The translations under genes and the position numbers were made by a program. Of a stretch of 64,000 nt of DNA, positions 51,871-61,000 are shown one piece after another (position 1 is the stretch's first letter; every line of letters starts with the position of its first letter). The notes under the pieces were generated by a model. The model saw only the letters and a list, made by a program, of their open reading frames with translations. It searched no databases and had not been told where the DNA came from. The stretch is from Pseudomonadales bacterium (GTDB lineage Bacteria > Pseudomonadota > Gammaproteobacteria > Pseudomonadales > Azotimanducaceae): NCBI GenBank assembly GCA_022827245.1, contig JAJDTI010000148.1, positions 1 through 64,000 of the forward strand, in the 5' to 3' direction.

Positions 51871-52939
51871 CCAAGGAGGCGGCGAAGCCCTGGATGTCGC
51901 GGACCGTCGCGCGGCAGACGTGGGGCGCGGCGCCCCAGTACTCCGTGTCGCCGCCGTGATGCGTGCCGTTGACGGTGCGGCTGATCGTCGGGACGCCCGC
52001 CCGCATCAGCTTGCGCGCGTAGAGGAGTCCTTCGTCGCGCAACTCGTCGAGTTCGTTCACCGACACGGTGTGGGGCGGCAGGCCCTCGAGGTCGTCCGGC
52101 GTTGCGTGGTAGGGCCAGGCCAGCGGGTTCCGCGCGTTGGCTCCACCCGGGTCGTACGCCGTGGCCCACTGCTGCGTCAGGGCCCTGGTGCCCATCAGGT
52201 CGTTCTCCACCAGCGACACCAGCTCTGGCGCGGGCGGATCGTAGGTTCCCGAGATGTAAGGGCAGCACGAGTAGACGCCGGCGATCTCGTCTATCCAGCC
52301 TTCCCGCTTGGCCTTGAGCGCTGTGGCGAGGCACAGGTTGCCGCCCCCGGATTCGCCCGAGATCACGACGTTGGAGATGCCGAGCGCGTCCCGGTTCCGC
52401 CAGGCCCACCGGGCGCCGCTCGCGCAATCGTTCAGGCCGGCCGGGAAGGGATGGTTGCCGAGCTTGCCGGCGGCATTGCGGAACTCGACACCGATGACGC
52501 ACAGCCCGCTGGCCGCCAGTTCGTCGCGCCAGCGCACGTACTGCGGATCACGCGCGGTCATCAGCACCATGCCACCGCCGTGGGTGTGCAGGATGCCCGG
52601 CAGCGGTCCCTCTCGGTCCTCGGGTTCATGGATGTACAGGCGGATCTCGTTGCCGTCGACGCCCTCCGTGGCCTCGGTACGGCGGGCCACGCCCGGGACG
52701 GGCGGCAGGCTGGCGAATATCCGGGCGTATAGCGCGTCCGACATGGCTTCTGCCTCGGCGATGCCGTCCAGGATCTCCTCGAGCGAGGGTTCCTGGTCGG
52801 TGGCGGCCATCTCGCCCCAGTCGGAGATCCCGTAGTCCTCGAGCGCATCGCTCAGTCGCGGGTCGAGGCGCGGGTCGGTGGCGAGGGTGAGGGTCGGGTC
52901 GCCCAGTTTGCCCGGGAGCCTGGGTGTGGATGAGGTCAT
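51866..52939 (-). CDS. Alpha/beta hydrolase, hormone-sensitive-lipase type
   Basis: A 357-residue HSL-type esterase. The oxyanion motif HGGGM is in GILHTHGGGMVLMTA, the nucleophile elbow is VISGESGGGNLCLATAL, and the catalytic His is probably in NGTHHGGDTEY near the C-terminus. An acidic partner lies in NELDELRDEG. It likely hydrolyses carboxyl esters of medium size. ATG 52939. The first gene of the run reading toward smaller coordinates is the TonB receptor; this hydrolase is the last. Its stop codon is supplied by a REP-like repeat. Confidence 0.88.
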   Translation of the reverse strand: MTSSTPRLPGKLGDPTLTLATDPRLDPRLSDALEDYGISDWGEMAATDQEPSLEEILDGIAEAEAMSDALYARIFASLPPVPGVARRTEATEGVDGNEIRLYIHEPEDREGPLPGILHTHGGGMVLMTARDPQYVRWRDELAASGLCVIGVEFRNAAGKLGNHPFPAGLNDCASGARWAWRNRDALGISNVVISGESGGGNLCLATALKAKREGWIDEIAGVYSCCPYISGTYDPPAPELVSLVENDLMGTRALTQQWATAYDPGGANARNPLAWPYHATPDDLEGLPPHTVSVNELDELRDEGLLYARKLMRAGVPTISRTVNGTHHGGDTEYWGAAPHVCRATVRDIQGFAASLV

Positions 52940-52975
52940 CTTGGCGTACCTGTTCGCGTCTGGCGTGGCGACCGG

Positions 52976-53485
52976 CTACATCACGGCGGGTTCCGGCGAC
53001 TCCAGCCCGAGGCTTTGCATCATCAGGTCGTTCCAGTCGGAAGTGGACAGCCGCTCGGGCCTGACTTCCAGCCACACGAGGCCCGACTCCGCCACCATCC
53101 CCGCGGTGCGCTTCTCCAGGTTGTAGGTTCCCAGCTTCCGCATGAGCAGCGGCGCCATCTCTTCGTGCACCGCCCGGTCCTCGTGAACGGTGCACTTCCC
53201 ACGCATGCTGATGCAGCGGTCCCGCCCGAGCCCCGTTCCGAGCACCGACACGACGATGCACATGTTCGGGTTGCGCCTGATCGCCGCCATGCGCGGCAAC
53301 GCGCGCGGCCCCCCAATCCAGACACTCCCCTTGTGCCAGACGAAGCTGACCATCGTCCCGGCGCTGTTGCCGTCCCGGGTGTTCCAGATCATCGTGCATT
53401 CCCGTTGGGTCTGGAGGATCTGCTCGGTCAGTTCGGGCGTCAGAAGCTTGGCGCCCATGCTTGGGGAGTTGCCTTCGTCCTTCAT
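52976..53485 (-). CDS. Pyridoxamine-5'-phosphate-oxidase-like flavin protein
   Basis: A 169-residue split-barrel protein of the pyridoxamine-phosphate-oxidase/general-stress FMN family. Typical positions are TMIWNTRDGNSAGTMVSFVWHKGSVWIGGPRALPRMAAIRRNPN (N-terminal strands and basic cofactor site) and MCIVVSVLG...GKCTVHEDRAVHEEMAP later. These proteins bind FMN or F420 and reduce diverse compounds. The gene start overlaps the end of the Rieske oxygenase gene by four bases, so the two are coupled. It might serve as flavin reductase-like partner, though a separate ferredoxin-type reductase is normally used. Confidence 0.8.
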   Translation of the reverse strand: MKDEGNSPSMGAKLLTPELTEQILQTQRECTMIWNTRDGNSAGTMVSFVWHKGSVWIGGPRALPRMAAIRRNPNMCIVVSVLGTGLGRDRCISMRGKCTVHEDRAVHEEMAPLLMRKLGTYNLEKRTAGMVAESGLVWLEVRPERLSTSDWNDLMMQSLGLESPEPAVM

Positions 53486-54669
53486 AGTTGTTCTCCTGGA
53501 TGATGCGTCGTCTCATCGATTGCGGCGAGCAGCCGGCGCGCCAGCCACCGGTGCGTGGCGACGACGGCCCCTTCCTGCACCGGGCTCATCAGCCCGGGCT
53601 CGGCCCGGCTCGACCGGACCGCCCGCGAGATGCCCCGGTCGAACACCGCCGAGTCCTGGAAGTTGAGCCGGTTCGGTCCGGCGGGATCCGCGTACTCCTC
53701 CGGCGTGTACTCGGCGGCCGCGAACTCGGGAGACGCCACGCTGAACATGGCGACCCGGGTCCTGTCCACGGAGACGGGCCAGTTCGCCTGGATGCTGACC
53801 GTGGCGGGGGACAGCATCAGGAAGTTGGCCGGGGGGGTGATGGTCAGTTCGAACGCGGGCCGCTCCCGCCCGGCCATTCCGACCTCGTCCTTGTCCGGTT
53901 CGAAACCGTACTTCCTCCCGAAGTACCCGGGATCCAGCCCGAGCACCTGTCTGGCCCAGTACTCGCCGCACGTCGTCGGCTCCGTCATGGAAAGCGGCTC
54001 GTACACCCGCATCGCCTCCGGGTGCACCGCCGGGCCGTGATACACGTCGCCGTTCTCCATCGCCTGCTTCCAGTTCGTGTTCCATACGTCGATGTAGACG
54101 TTGTTGCAGACGAGGTCGTCCCGGCCGCAGCACCGGAACCAGGCGTCGAGGCCCTCGAGCCGCGGCGCCAGCGGCGCCGCGGCCTCGTCGAAGTTGACGA
54201 AGACGATGCCGTTCCAGACCTCCACCCGAAACTCGGGGAGCGCGATCCGCGCCTTGTCGAACCCCCCATTGTCCGTCATGAAGGGCGCGCCGGTGAGCCT
54301 TCCGTCGAGCCCGTAGGTCCACAGGTGGTACGGGCACTGGAACCGCTTCACGTTGCCGCGATCCCCGTCCTCCGTGACCGGCACGGCCCGGTGCCGGCAG
54401 ATCGAGGAGAGCCCCCGGACCTTCCCGTCCTGGCCCCGCACGAACACGATCGGCTCGCCCATGACGTCCCAGGAGAAGTAGTCGCCCGGGCCCTTCAGCC
54501 ACGCCGTGTGCCCGACCGCGATCCACTCCTTTCTCCAGATGTGCTCGAGCTCCAGCTCGTACACCTCCGGCGAGTAGTAGTGAAAGAGGTCCGGCGTCCG
54601 CGGCTGATCGTACGGGGTCGCGAGATAGGCGCGGAGCGATTCGCGGATCTTCTCGAGTCCCGGTCTCAT
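53482..54669 (-). CDS. Aromatic-ring-hydroxylating (Rieske) oxygenase alpha subunit
   Basis: A 395-residue Rieske non-heme oxygenase. The 2Fe-2S ligands are in SICRHRAVPV (Cys, His) and FQCPYHLWTYG (Cys, His), near residues 90-112. The catalytic domain contains NWKQAMENGDVYHGPAVHPE, the iron-binding histidines, in a slightly unusual sequence (GDVYH where ECYH is common). Enzymes of this type hydroxylate aromatics, sterols or quaternary amines, or demethylate, with electrons from a reductase. No reductase or ferredoxin gene is adjacent. It is coupled to the PPOX-like gene (4-bp overlap) and downstream of the cupin. Confidence 0.9.
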   Translation of the reverse strand: MRPGLEKIRESLRAYLATPYDQPRTPDLFHYYSPEVYELELEHIWRKEWIAVGHTAWLKGPGDYFSWDVMGEPIVFVRGQDGKVRGLSSICRHRAVPVTEDGDRGNVKRFQCPYHLWTYGLDGRLTGAPFMTDNGGFDKARIALPEFRVEVWNGIVFVNFDEAAAPLAPRLEGLDAWFRCCGRDDLVCNNVYIDVWNTNWKQAMENGDVYHGPAVHPEAMRVYEPLSMTEPTTCGEYWARQVLGLDPGYFGRKYGFEPDKDEVGMAGRERPAFELTITPPANFLMLSPATVSIQANWPVSVDRTRVAMFSVASPEFAAAEYTPEEYADPAGPNRLNFQDSAVFDRGISRAVRSSRAEPGLMSPVQEGAVVATHRWLARRLLAAIDETTHHPGEQL

Positions 54670-54696
54670 GGCGTTGCTCCCCTCCGATGACCGGGC

Positions 54697-55125
54697 TCAG
54701 GAATCCGGGAGCTCCGCCGCGCGCCAGGTCTCGTATTCCATCGCCACGAGTTCCCGGTACGGGTCGCCCACCATTTCCCAGGTACCGCTGAAGCCTTTCG
54801 GCAAGACTACGTGGCCTCCCGCTTCCGTTTCCACAGGCGCTTCACCCGTGGCCGTCACGATCAGCTTGCCCTCCAGCACGTGTATGTACTCGTCGTAACC
54901 GTAGTCCTCGAGTTCGACCTTGCCCGGCGAGGATTCGTACACGATCACGATGACGTCCCCCTGGAACACCACGCTCACCCTGGGCTTGCGCTTTGTCGGC
55001 ACGACGATGCGCCTCGGATTCCCCGTCGGGTTCGCTACGGCGAAGGGGACCTCGCGCAGGTCTCCGCCGGCCAGTTTGACCGGGTCGATGCGCAGGGGCG
55101 TGCCTGCCAGCTTCTTCCGTTGCAT
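54697..55125 (-). CDS. Cupin-domain protein
   Basis: A 142-residue single-domain cupin. The second cupin motif is seen in VLEGKLIVTATGEAPVETEAGGHVVLPKGFSGTWEMVGD (G-x5-P-x-G-type), and the first in YDEYIHVLEGKL with one histidine. Only one clear His/Glu pair is present, so metal binding may be weak or altered. The role may be sensing or an isomerase-like step. ATG 55125. It lies 27 bases downstream of the MFS gene and 28 upstream of the Rieske oxygenase gene, in the catabolic cluster. Confidence 0.85.
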   Translation of the reverse strand: MQRKKLAGTPLRIDPVKLAGGDLREVPFAVANPTGNPRRIVVPTKRKPRVSVVFQGDVIVIVYESSPGKVELEDYGYDEYIHVLEGKLIVTATGEAPVETEAGGHVVLPKGFSGTWEMVGDPYRELVAMEYETWRAAELPDS

Positions 55126-55151
55126 GTTGCCTCCGGTTTCTTGCCTCGCCT

Positions 55152-56327
55152 TCAGGCCTGCTCGCCGAGTCCCGGCTCGTTCGATGCCCACCGCTTCAGG
55201 ACCGGGACGATCACGATCAGGCTTGCCAGCAACCCCAGGGTGCCGGCGTAGATCATTGGACTGTAACTGCCCGACACGAGCATGAGACTCGCGGCGGCGG
55301 GTCCCACGGCCCCACCCGCATACCAGAGCAGGTTGGCCGCATTGACCAGTCTCCCCGAGGCATCCATCTTGGCGAACACGCCGAAAAAGAACGCCAGGAC
55401 GACGTTGCCGGCGACGTACGAGACCGCGGTGGCGGCCACGTAGGCTGCCGGGGTGTAGAACAGCGCCGCGGCATAGCCGATCGCCATGATCGCAAGGCTG
55501 CCGATCAGGGCGTTTGCGTCGCCCACCTTCCCGTCCATCCAGGCGGCCAGGACGCCCCCGAGCATTCCGCTGACGGCCCCCACGGAGAGGATGATGCCAA
55601 TGCCCTGGGCGCTCAGCCCCGAGTCGACACCGATCCGCTCCCAGTACGCCCAGTACGCGCCGCCGACCGCCGACTGGATGAGCAAGCCAGTCGCCAGGAG
55701 AAGCACCGGCACCGTCAACAGGCTCAACGTGCCGAGTTGGGCGGAGCGGACGTCCCCCTGTCCGCCGTTGCGGGGAAACCATGCCAGGGCCAGGGCCAGG
55801 GCCACCAGCGAGACCGCCGCGAGGCCCAGGAACGGCCCGGTCATCCCGGAGCTTTCGAGCAAGGGAGGTATTCCCAGGAACCAGACGAGCCCGGACAGGG
55901 ACATGCTGGCCACGACGATCCCGTAGACGCGCGTCGGCCGTTCCACCCTGGAAACGGCCGCGTACACTGCGCCCAGGAGCACGCCCGCCGCCAATCCGGT
56001 GACGATGCGTGTCAGGATCATCAGCGTCGCGCTCTCGAGCCACGCGGCGCAGAAGTCCGAGAGAACCGCCACCACGGCGGCGCCGAGCACCATCGTCCGC
56101 AGGTTCCAGCGATGCACGGTCATGGCCGCGACCCAGAGCATCGCCATCGTCGCGAACAGTTGCAGCGACGAGATCCTGCCCGCCAGTTCCGGGGACCACC
56201 CGTAATCGTCGATGAAGCCGCCCACGAGAAACGGCATGGCGTTCCAGTAGGCAACGCCGGCGACGCTCAGGGCAACCAGGGTGACGACCGACCGAAACTC
56301 GCCGACGCCGCTCTCTTCTGTCACCAT
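55152..56327 (-). CDS. MFS transporter
   Basis: A 391-residue major facilitator protein with twelve hydrophobic helices; among others, VALSVAGVAYWNAMPFLVGGFIDDYGWSPELAGRI at the N-terminus and LATGLLIQSAVGGAYWAYWERIGVD in the middle. It is shorter than, and unrelated in detail to, the tandem MFS pair at 29.9-33.1 kb. Start ATG 56327. It is positioned between a serine hydrolase and the cupin within the minus-strand cluster, so it may import or export the compound handled there. Confidence 0.88.
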   Translation of the reverse strand: MVTEESGVGEFRSVVTLVALSVAGVAYWNAMPFLVGGFIDDYGWSPELAGRISSLQLFATMAMLWVAAMTVHRWNLRTMVLGAAVVAVLSDFCAAWLESATLMILTRIVTGLAAGVLLGAVYAAVSRVERPTRVYGIVVASMSLSGLVWFLGIPPLLESSGMTGPFLGLAAVSLVALALALAWFPRNGGQGDVRSAQLGTLSLLTVPVLLLATGLLIQSAVGGAYWAYWERIGVDSGLSAQGIGIILSVGAVSGMLGGVLAAWMDGKVGDANALIGSLAIMAIGYAAALFYTPAAYVAATAVSYVAGNVVLAFFFGVFAKMDASGRLVNAANLLWYAGGAVGPAAASLMLVSGSYSPMIYAGTLGLLASLIVIVPVLKRWASNEPGLGEQA

Positions 56328-56391
56328 TTCAGCTCTCTTCGTCGGGATGCTCCCTTCGTCCAGAAAACGCTACCGACGGCGTCCCGACAGG

Positions 56392-57549
56392 TTACAGGGA
56401 CTCGTACAGGGCGGCAGCAAGCGGGTCGGAACGAAACGCACCGGTCCACTCGTTCAACATCCTGTTCATCACGTAGCCGTAGCTCACCCGGGCATCCGGG
56501 TCCATGACACAGAAGGAGCCCCCGTAACCGCCCCAGAAGAAGGCGCGCGGGCTGGGGCCGAGGTTCGGCATCCAGATGCTGTCGCATCCCAGCGCGAAGC
56601 CGAGACAGTACCGAACCCGCATCTCCGGCACCGTGAGATCGAAGTCCTCGATCTGCTCTTCGATCGCCTGGTCGACGGTCTCCCGGGACATCAGGCGCAC
56701 CCCGTCCACCGCGCCGCCGCAGGCCATCGCGGAGCCGATGCGGGCAACGGACCGGGCATTGCCGTGACCGTTCACGGCCGGGATCTCCGCGGCACGCCAG
56801 GCCCTGGTGCGGGATGCCGCAACCAGCGCATCGCCGACGGGAACGTTGCCGAGCTTCGCACCGATCGACCCCGGTTCCGGTTCCTCCCCCCAGCCCTCTT
56901 CCGGCGGTGGAATCAGTTCGCCCACCCGGGCATCGAGGCTTGCGTCCAGGCCGATGTGGAAGTCCGCGCCGAGAGGCTGCGCCACCTCCTCCCTGGAGAA
57001 CGTACCGAGGCTCTTTCCGGTTACCCGCCGCACGAGTTCGCCGAGCAGGTAGCCATGGGTGACGGCCTGGTATCCGCATTGGGCGCCCGGTTCCCACCAG
57101 GGCGCCTGGGCGGCGAGGAGACCGGTGCATGCGTCCCAGTCATAGAGCGTTTCCAGGGTGACCGGCTCGTCGAATCCCGCGAGGCCCGACATGTGGCTGA
57201 ACAGGTAACGCACCGGCAGCTTCTCCTTGCCGGCCTGCGCGAACTCCGGCCAGTACGTCGCCACGGGCGCATCCAGATCGATCGAACCCCGGTCGACCAG
57301 GATCAGCGCCGCGATGGCCGTCATCACCTTGGTGGTCGAGTAGACATTGACGATCGTGTCCCGCTCCCAGGGCCGGGTCCGCGCCGCATCGGCATGTCCC
57401 GCCCAGAGGTCCACGACGAACTCCCCGTCCACGGTGGCCGCAAAGGACGCGCCGACCTCCCTGCCCTCCTGGAAGTTGCGGGCAAACGCATCCCGGACGG
57501 CGGCGAAACGCGCGTCGCAGTGCCCTGCCACCTCGACCGGTGTGGCCAT
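56392..57549 (-). CDS. Beta-lactamase-fold serine hydrolase (class C/esterase type)
   Basis: A 385-residue serine hydrolase of the beta-lactamase/DD-peptidase fold. The nucleophile is in NVYSTTKVMTAI (SxxK), and a Tyr-containing motif corresponding to YxN is in GYQAVTHGYLLGELVRR. The late FFWGGYGGSF and YVMNRMLN segments match EstB-like esterases in this family rather than beta-lactamases. There is no signal peptide, so it is cytoplasmic. It should hydrolyse an ester or amide of an imported compound. It lies 65 bases upstream of the MFS gene and 20 bases downstream of the TonB receptor, on the same strand. Confidence 0.88.
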   Translation of the reverse strand: MATPVEVAGHCDARFAAVRDAFARNFQEGREVGASFAATVDGEFVVDLWAGHADAARTRPWERDTIVNVYSTTKVMTAIAALILVDRGSIDLDAPVATYWPEFAQAGKEKLPVRYLFSHMSGLAGFDEPVTLETLYDWDACTGLLAAQAPWWEPGAQCGYQAVTHGYLLGELVRRVTGKSLGTFSREEVAQPLGADFHIGLDASLDARVGELIPPPEEGWGEEPEPGSIGAKLGNVPVGDALVAASRTRAWRAAEIPAVNGHGNARSVARIGSAMACGGAVDGVRLMSRETVDQAIEEQIEDFDLTVPEMRVRYCLGFALGCDSIWMPNLGPSPRAFFWGGYGGSFCVMDPDARVSYGYVMNRMLNEWTGAFRSDPLAAALYESL

Positions 57550-57569
57550 GCTCTTTCCGCCTGGCCGAC

Positions 57570-59960
57570 CTAGAACACGTAACCCATCGTCACGCCAACG
57601 CTCCGCGGATGCGTTACGTACATGCCATCCGTTCCGAACGCCTCGGGGCCGGGGAAGACCGCGCGCACGAAGTTGACGTCGTCCGAGATGTTCTCGACGA
57701 AGACGCTCACGCTGAGCCCGCTGGCCTCGTTCTCGTAGCGCAGCCGCGCCGACCAGCTCCAGAAGTCCCCTCCAAAGTCACCCGATCGCCCGGTGCTGTC
57801 GACGGGACGCGGGCCGTGAAAGAACCACTCCAGTTGCGGCGCCAGAACACCCGCAGCCCCCAACGCAAGCTCGTATCGGATGGACCCGCTGAAATCGCTC
57901 TCGTCCGAGTGCGCCAGGCGATTGCCCGTGTTGTCCTCCAGCGCCCCCGGAATATACTTCTTGATCTCGTTATCGGAATACCCGTAACTCAACCTGACTT
58001 CCAGGTTGTCGACCGGACGGGCCACCGCTTCTATCTCGAAACCCCGGAACATCATTTCCGGAATGTTCGATCCCTGGAAGGTGTACTGCAACTCGCCCAG
58101 GACCTGCCCGCCTTCCTCCGGCAGAAAATCGAAGAACTGGAAGTCCGTGTAGTCGAAGTAATAGACGGACGCGTTCAGCCGCAGGCGTCCGTCGAACAAC
58201 GAACTCTTGATGCCGGTTTCCCAGGCCAGGACCAGCTCCGGATCCAGTTCCTTGTACGGCCCGAACATTGCGAACACGGCGCCCCTGTAGCCTTGACTCA
58301 CACTCCCGTACCACAGCACACCTTCCCGCAGTGCGTACTCCACGGCCAAGCGCCACGTCACTTCACTGGAAGAGAGGGCCCGGTCCGTCAGCTCCCCCAG
58401 CCCGAAGTCATCGTGGAGCGCGAGGTCGCCTCCCGACAACTCCGATGTCTTCGGGAAATACGTGAAACTCGCATACTCTCTCTGGGCGTCGACGTCATCG
58501 CTGGTATATCGTACCGCATGGGTGGTAGTCAGCCTCTCCGTCCAGGCCTGGGTTGTATGCGCGAACACCGCCCAGCTCGAGAACTCCTGCTCCGCCAGGT
58601 ACCGCTCACCCCAGCCGGTTCCGGCCGGGAACGTAACCGGATCGAACAGTCGGTAGAAGTCCGTATACTCGAACGCCGCCTGCCAGTCCGCCGACTGATC
58701 GAGGAAGTAGCTGCCGACGATCCACTGGAACGGTGACGCGTCGGTGGACGTCAACCGAAGCTCCTGGGTGACCGTGCGGTGGTCTCCATACTCGTACCCG
58801 TGCCAGATCGCCGCCGCCGTCGAGTCCCAGTCACTGATGTCCACGATTTCGAGATCGGTATAGCCCGTCACGGACGTGAGCGCCACGCTGCCCAGATCCC
58901 AGTCTATCGACAGCGTGTATATGGACGTATCGATCTCCGCCTTCATCTCGTCGTTCGTGAAACTCAGGTTGATCTTGCGCTGATCGCTTTCCGGCCCCGG
59001 GTTGTACAAGAGCGCGGAGTCTATTCCGGCGCCAGCCGCAAAGCCCCCGTAGTAGTGCGGATTCGGCGTTCTGTTGACAAGATAGGCCGGGCCGGAGTCG
59101 TCTCTCCCGAGCTGCGCCTTGAAGCGGACCGAGACAGCGTCGCTGGGAGCCATGTCCACGACCGCCCGAAGGGTGCGCGTATCTACCCAGGGGCCGTCTT
59201 CACCGGTGTGGATGTTCTCCAGGAACCCGTCGTCCTCCTCGATCACGCCCGCGATGCGCACGCCCAGGCTGTCGGACACCGGTCCCCCGATCGCCGCCTC
59301 CACCCTGCGTCTGTCGAATCTTCCCAAGGTGGCACGTGCGTAGCCATCAACCTCGTCACCCGGCCCGGCACTGATGAACTGCAAAGCGCCCGCGGTCGAG
59401 TTGCGGCCGAACAGCGTGCCCTGCGGCCCACGGAGCACCTCGACCCGCTCCAGGTCGAACATGGCGAAGGAGTTGAACCAGTAGCTGTCCAGGAGGACTT
59501 CGTCGGCGTAGACCGCCGCGGTCTGCCCATCCATGAAGGAGTAGTTGGCGCTGGTGATGCCGCGAATGGTGATCACCTGCGCGCCCTGCTCGCCGTAACC
59601 CGACACGATGTTGAGGTTCGGCGCGACGTCGCCGAGTTGCTTCGACCCCTCGAGACCGTAGTCCCACAGGTCATCGGTGCCGAACACGGTCATCGAAATC
59701 GGCACGTCCTGCGCACTCTGCGAGCGCCTCTCGGCGGTCACCAGGATCTCTTCGATGAGCGCTTCGGCGTCCGCCCCGGCGGATGCATCGTCCTCCGCCG
59801 CAGCCGGACTACTGATCACAGCGACTGCCACCGCAGCCGCTCCGAGCGCCATCGAGGCTGTCGCCCTGCCGGGCACCGCCCCTGGCCCCAGCCCAAGCCG
59901 TTCCAGCACGGCGAGGACCGAGCCCCACGCGTCGCCGGTTTTCGTTGTCGCGTCCTGCAT
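57570..59960 (-). CDS. TonB-dependent outer-membrane receptor
   Basis: A 796-residue receptor. The ATG at 59960 is chosen because AGGAGGGACAG precedes it. After a signal region (ASMALGAAAVAVAVISSPAAA) come the TonB box EEILVTAERRSQSAQDVP, the plug with VITIRGI and ERVEVLRGPQGTLFGRNSTAGAL, and a long barrel ending RSVGVTMGYVF. The plug style fits receptors for complex organic compounds in sphingomonad-like bacteria rather than zinc-receptor ZnuD types, although the zinc operon lies upstream on the same strand. It opens a minus-strand run with serine hydrolase, MFS, cupin, Rieske oxygenase, PPOX and hydrolase. Confidence 0.92.
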   Translation of the reverse strand: MQDATTKTGDAWGSVLAVLERLGLGPGAVPGRATASMALGAAAVAVAVISSPAAAEDDASAGADAEALIEEILVTAERRSQSAQDVPISMTVFGTDDLWDYGLEGSKQLGDVAPNLNIVSGYGEQGAQVITIRGITSANYSFMDGQTAAVYADEVLLDSYWFNSFAMFDLERVEVLRGPQGTLFGRNSTAGALQFISAGPGDEVDGYARATLGRFDRRRVEAAIGGPVSDSLGVRIAGVIEEDDGFLENIHTGEDGPWVDTRTLRAVVDMAPSDAVSVRFKAQLGRDDSGPAYLVNRTPNPHYYGGFAAGAGIDSALLYNPGPESDQRKINLSFTNDEMKAEIDTSIYTLSIDWDLGSVALTSVTGYTDLEIVDISDWDSTAAAIWHGYEYGDHRTVTQELRLTSTDASPFQWIVGSYFLDQSADWQAAFEYTDFYRLFDPVTFPAGTGWGERYLAEQEFSSWAVFAHTTQAWTERLTTTHAVRYTSDDVDAQREYASFTYFPKTSELSGGDLALHDDFGLGELTDRALSSSEVTWRLAVEYALREGVLWYGSVSQGYRGAVFAMFGPYKELDPELVLAWETGIKSSLFDGRLRLNASVYYFDYTDFQFFDFLPEEGGQVLGELQYTFQGSNIPEMMFRGFEIEAVARPVDNLEVRLSYGYSDNEIKKYIPGALEDNTGNRLAHSDESDFSGSIRYELALGAAGVLAPQLEWFFHGPRPVDSTGRSGDFGGDFWSWSARLRYENEASGLSVSVFVENISDDVNFVRAVFPGPEAFGTDGMYVTHPRSVGVTMGYVF

Positions 59961-60002
59961 TGCCTGTCCCTCCTGCCGGCCGGCAGCGCTTTGCGGTTGT
60001 CC

Positions 60003-60031
60003 ACTATACCGGTGTTGGTGACTGCGGAAAA
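60003..60031 (-). promoter_or_regulatory. Candidate promoter of the TonB-receptor cluster
   Basis: On the minus strand TATAGT (60003-60008) could be a -10 box, with TTTTCC (60026-60031) as a poor -35 at 17-base spacing. It would start transcription about 35 bases ahead of ATG 59960. The -10 is good and the -35 weak, so activation by a regulator is possible. Confidence 0.35.
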
Positions 60032-60087
60032 TTGCGTTGGCTGCGCCAAACGCGGACGGCACCAGCTACATCGAGCGCGTTCCCGCC

Positions 60088-60978
60088 TCAGTCCCGGACG
60101 GCCTTCGAGATTTCGCCGACGTTGTGGCGGAACATGTCGAGATAGGTCGGCGCCGGGCCGGCGGGGCCGGACAGGGAGTCGGAATAGAGCCTGCCGCCGA
60201 TGACGGCGCCGGCTTCACGCGCGAGTTGCTCCACCAGGCGCGGGTCCGTGATGTTCTCGACGAACAGCGCGTGGATGCCCTCGTTCCGCATCTGGCGTAC
60301 GAGGGCCGCCACTTCGCCCGCCGACGGTTCGCTCTCGGTGCTTAAGCCCACCGGGGCAAGGAAGTCGATGCCGTATGCGCGCCCGAAGTACTGGAACGCA
60401 TCGTGCGAGGTGATCACCTTGCGCCGGTCCCCGGGGAAGGCTTCGAGCCGGTCCCGGATGTCCCGGTCCAGCGCCGCCAGTTCGCGATCGTAGTTTTCGG
60501 CGCGGCGCCGGTAGACGTCCGCGTGGGCCGGGTCCGCCGCGGCCAGCGCGCGAGCGATGTTGGCGACATCGAGGCGGCCGTTGGCAAGATCCTGCCAGGC
60601 GTGCGGGTCGGGTCGATCCTCTGCCGCAGTCAGCGCCGCGATCCCCTCGCTGGCCACGACGATCGGCCCCTTGTAACCGGACACCCTGACGAGCCGGTCG
60701 ATCCAGCCTTCGAAGCCGAGGCCGTTGACGACAACGAGGTCCGCCGCGGCCAGCGCGCGCGCATCGGCCGGGGTCGGTTCGTAGACGTGGGCATCGGCGT
60801 CCGGACCGACCAGCGTGGTGAGCGCGACCTGCTCCCGGCCGACATTCTTCACCATGTCTCCGAGAATGGTGAAGGTGGTGACGACCTTGAGCTTGTCCGC
60901 TGCCGAGGACGGAGACGTCGTGACCACGGCGAGCGAGGCAAGCGCGACGAACCACGAGCGGCGTGAAACACGACCCAT
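60088..60978 (-). CDS. znuA: Zinc/manganese ABC transporter substrate-binding protein
   Basis: A 296-residue periplasmic metal-binding protein (cluster A-I). The signal peptide runs to about SSAAD. Metal-ligand motifs are in DADAHVYEPTPAD (His), DPHAWQDL (His), VITSHDAFQYFGRAYGI (His/Asp) and the late acidic region. The His-rich loop typical of many ZnuA is absent, a variant seen in some members and in manganese-type proteins; zinc specificity rests on the neighbouring zur and gamma-carbonic anhydrase genes. ATG 60978. It is the last gene of the zur operon, 22 bases after the permease. Confidence 0.88.
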   Translation of the reverse strand: MGRVSRRSWFVALASLAVVTTSPSSAADKLKVVTTFTILGDMVKNVGREQVALTTLVGPDADAHVYEPTPADARALAAADLVVVNGLGFEGWIDRLVRVSGYKGPIVVASEGIAALTAAEDRPDPHAWQDLANGRLDVANIARALAAADPAHADVYRRRAENYDRELAALDRDIRDRLEAFPGDRRKVITSHDAFQYFGRAYGIDFLAPVGLSTESEPSAGEVAALVRQMRNEGIHALFVENITDPRLVEQLAREAGAVIGGRLYSDSLSGPAGPAPTYLDMFRHNVGEISKAVRD

Positions 60979-61000
60979 GGATGGTCCCCTCCGCGCCCGT

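Noticed and set aside
57570-59960. ZnuD-type zinc receptor belonging to the zur operon
   Set aside because: It has its own candidate promoter and leader, no His-rich loops, and a plug style typical of receptors for organic compounds; association with the catabolic genes downstream is tighter.
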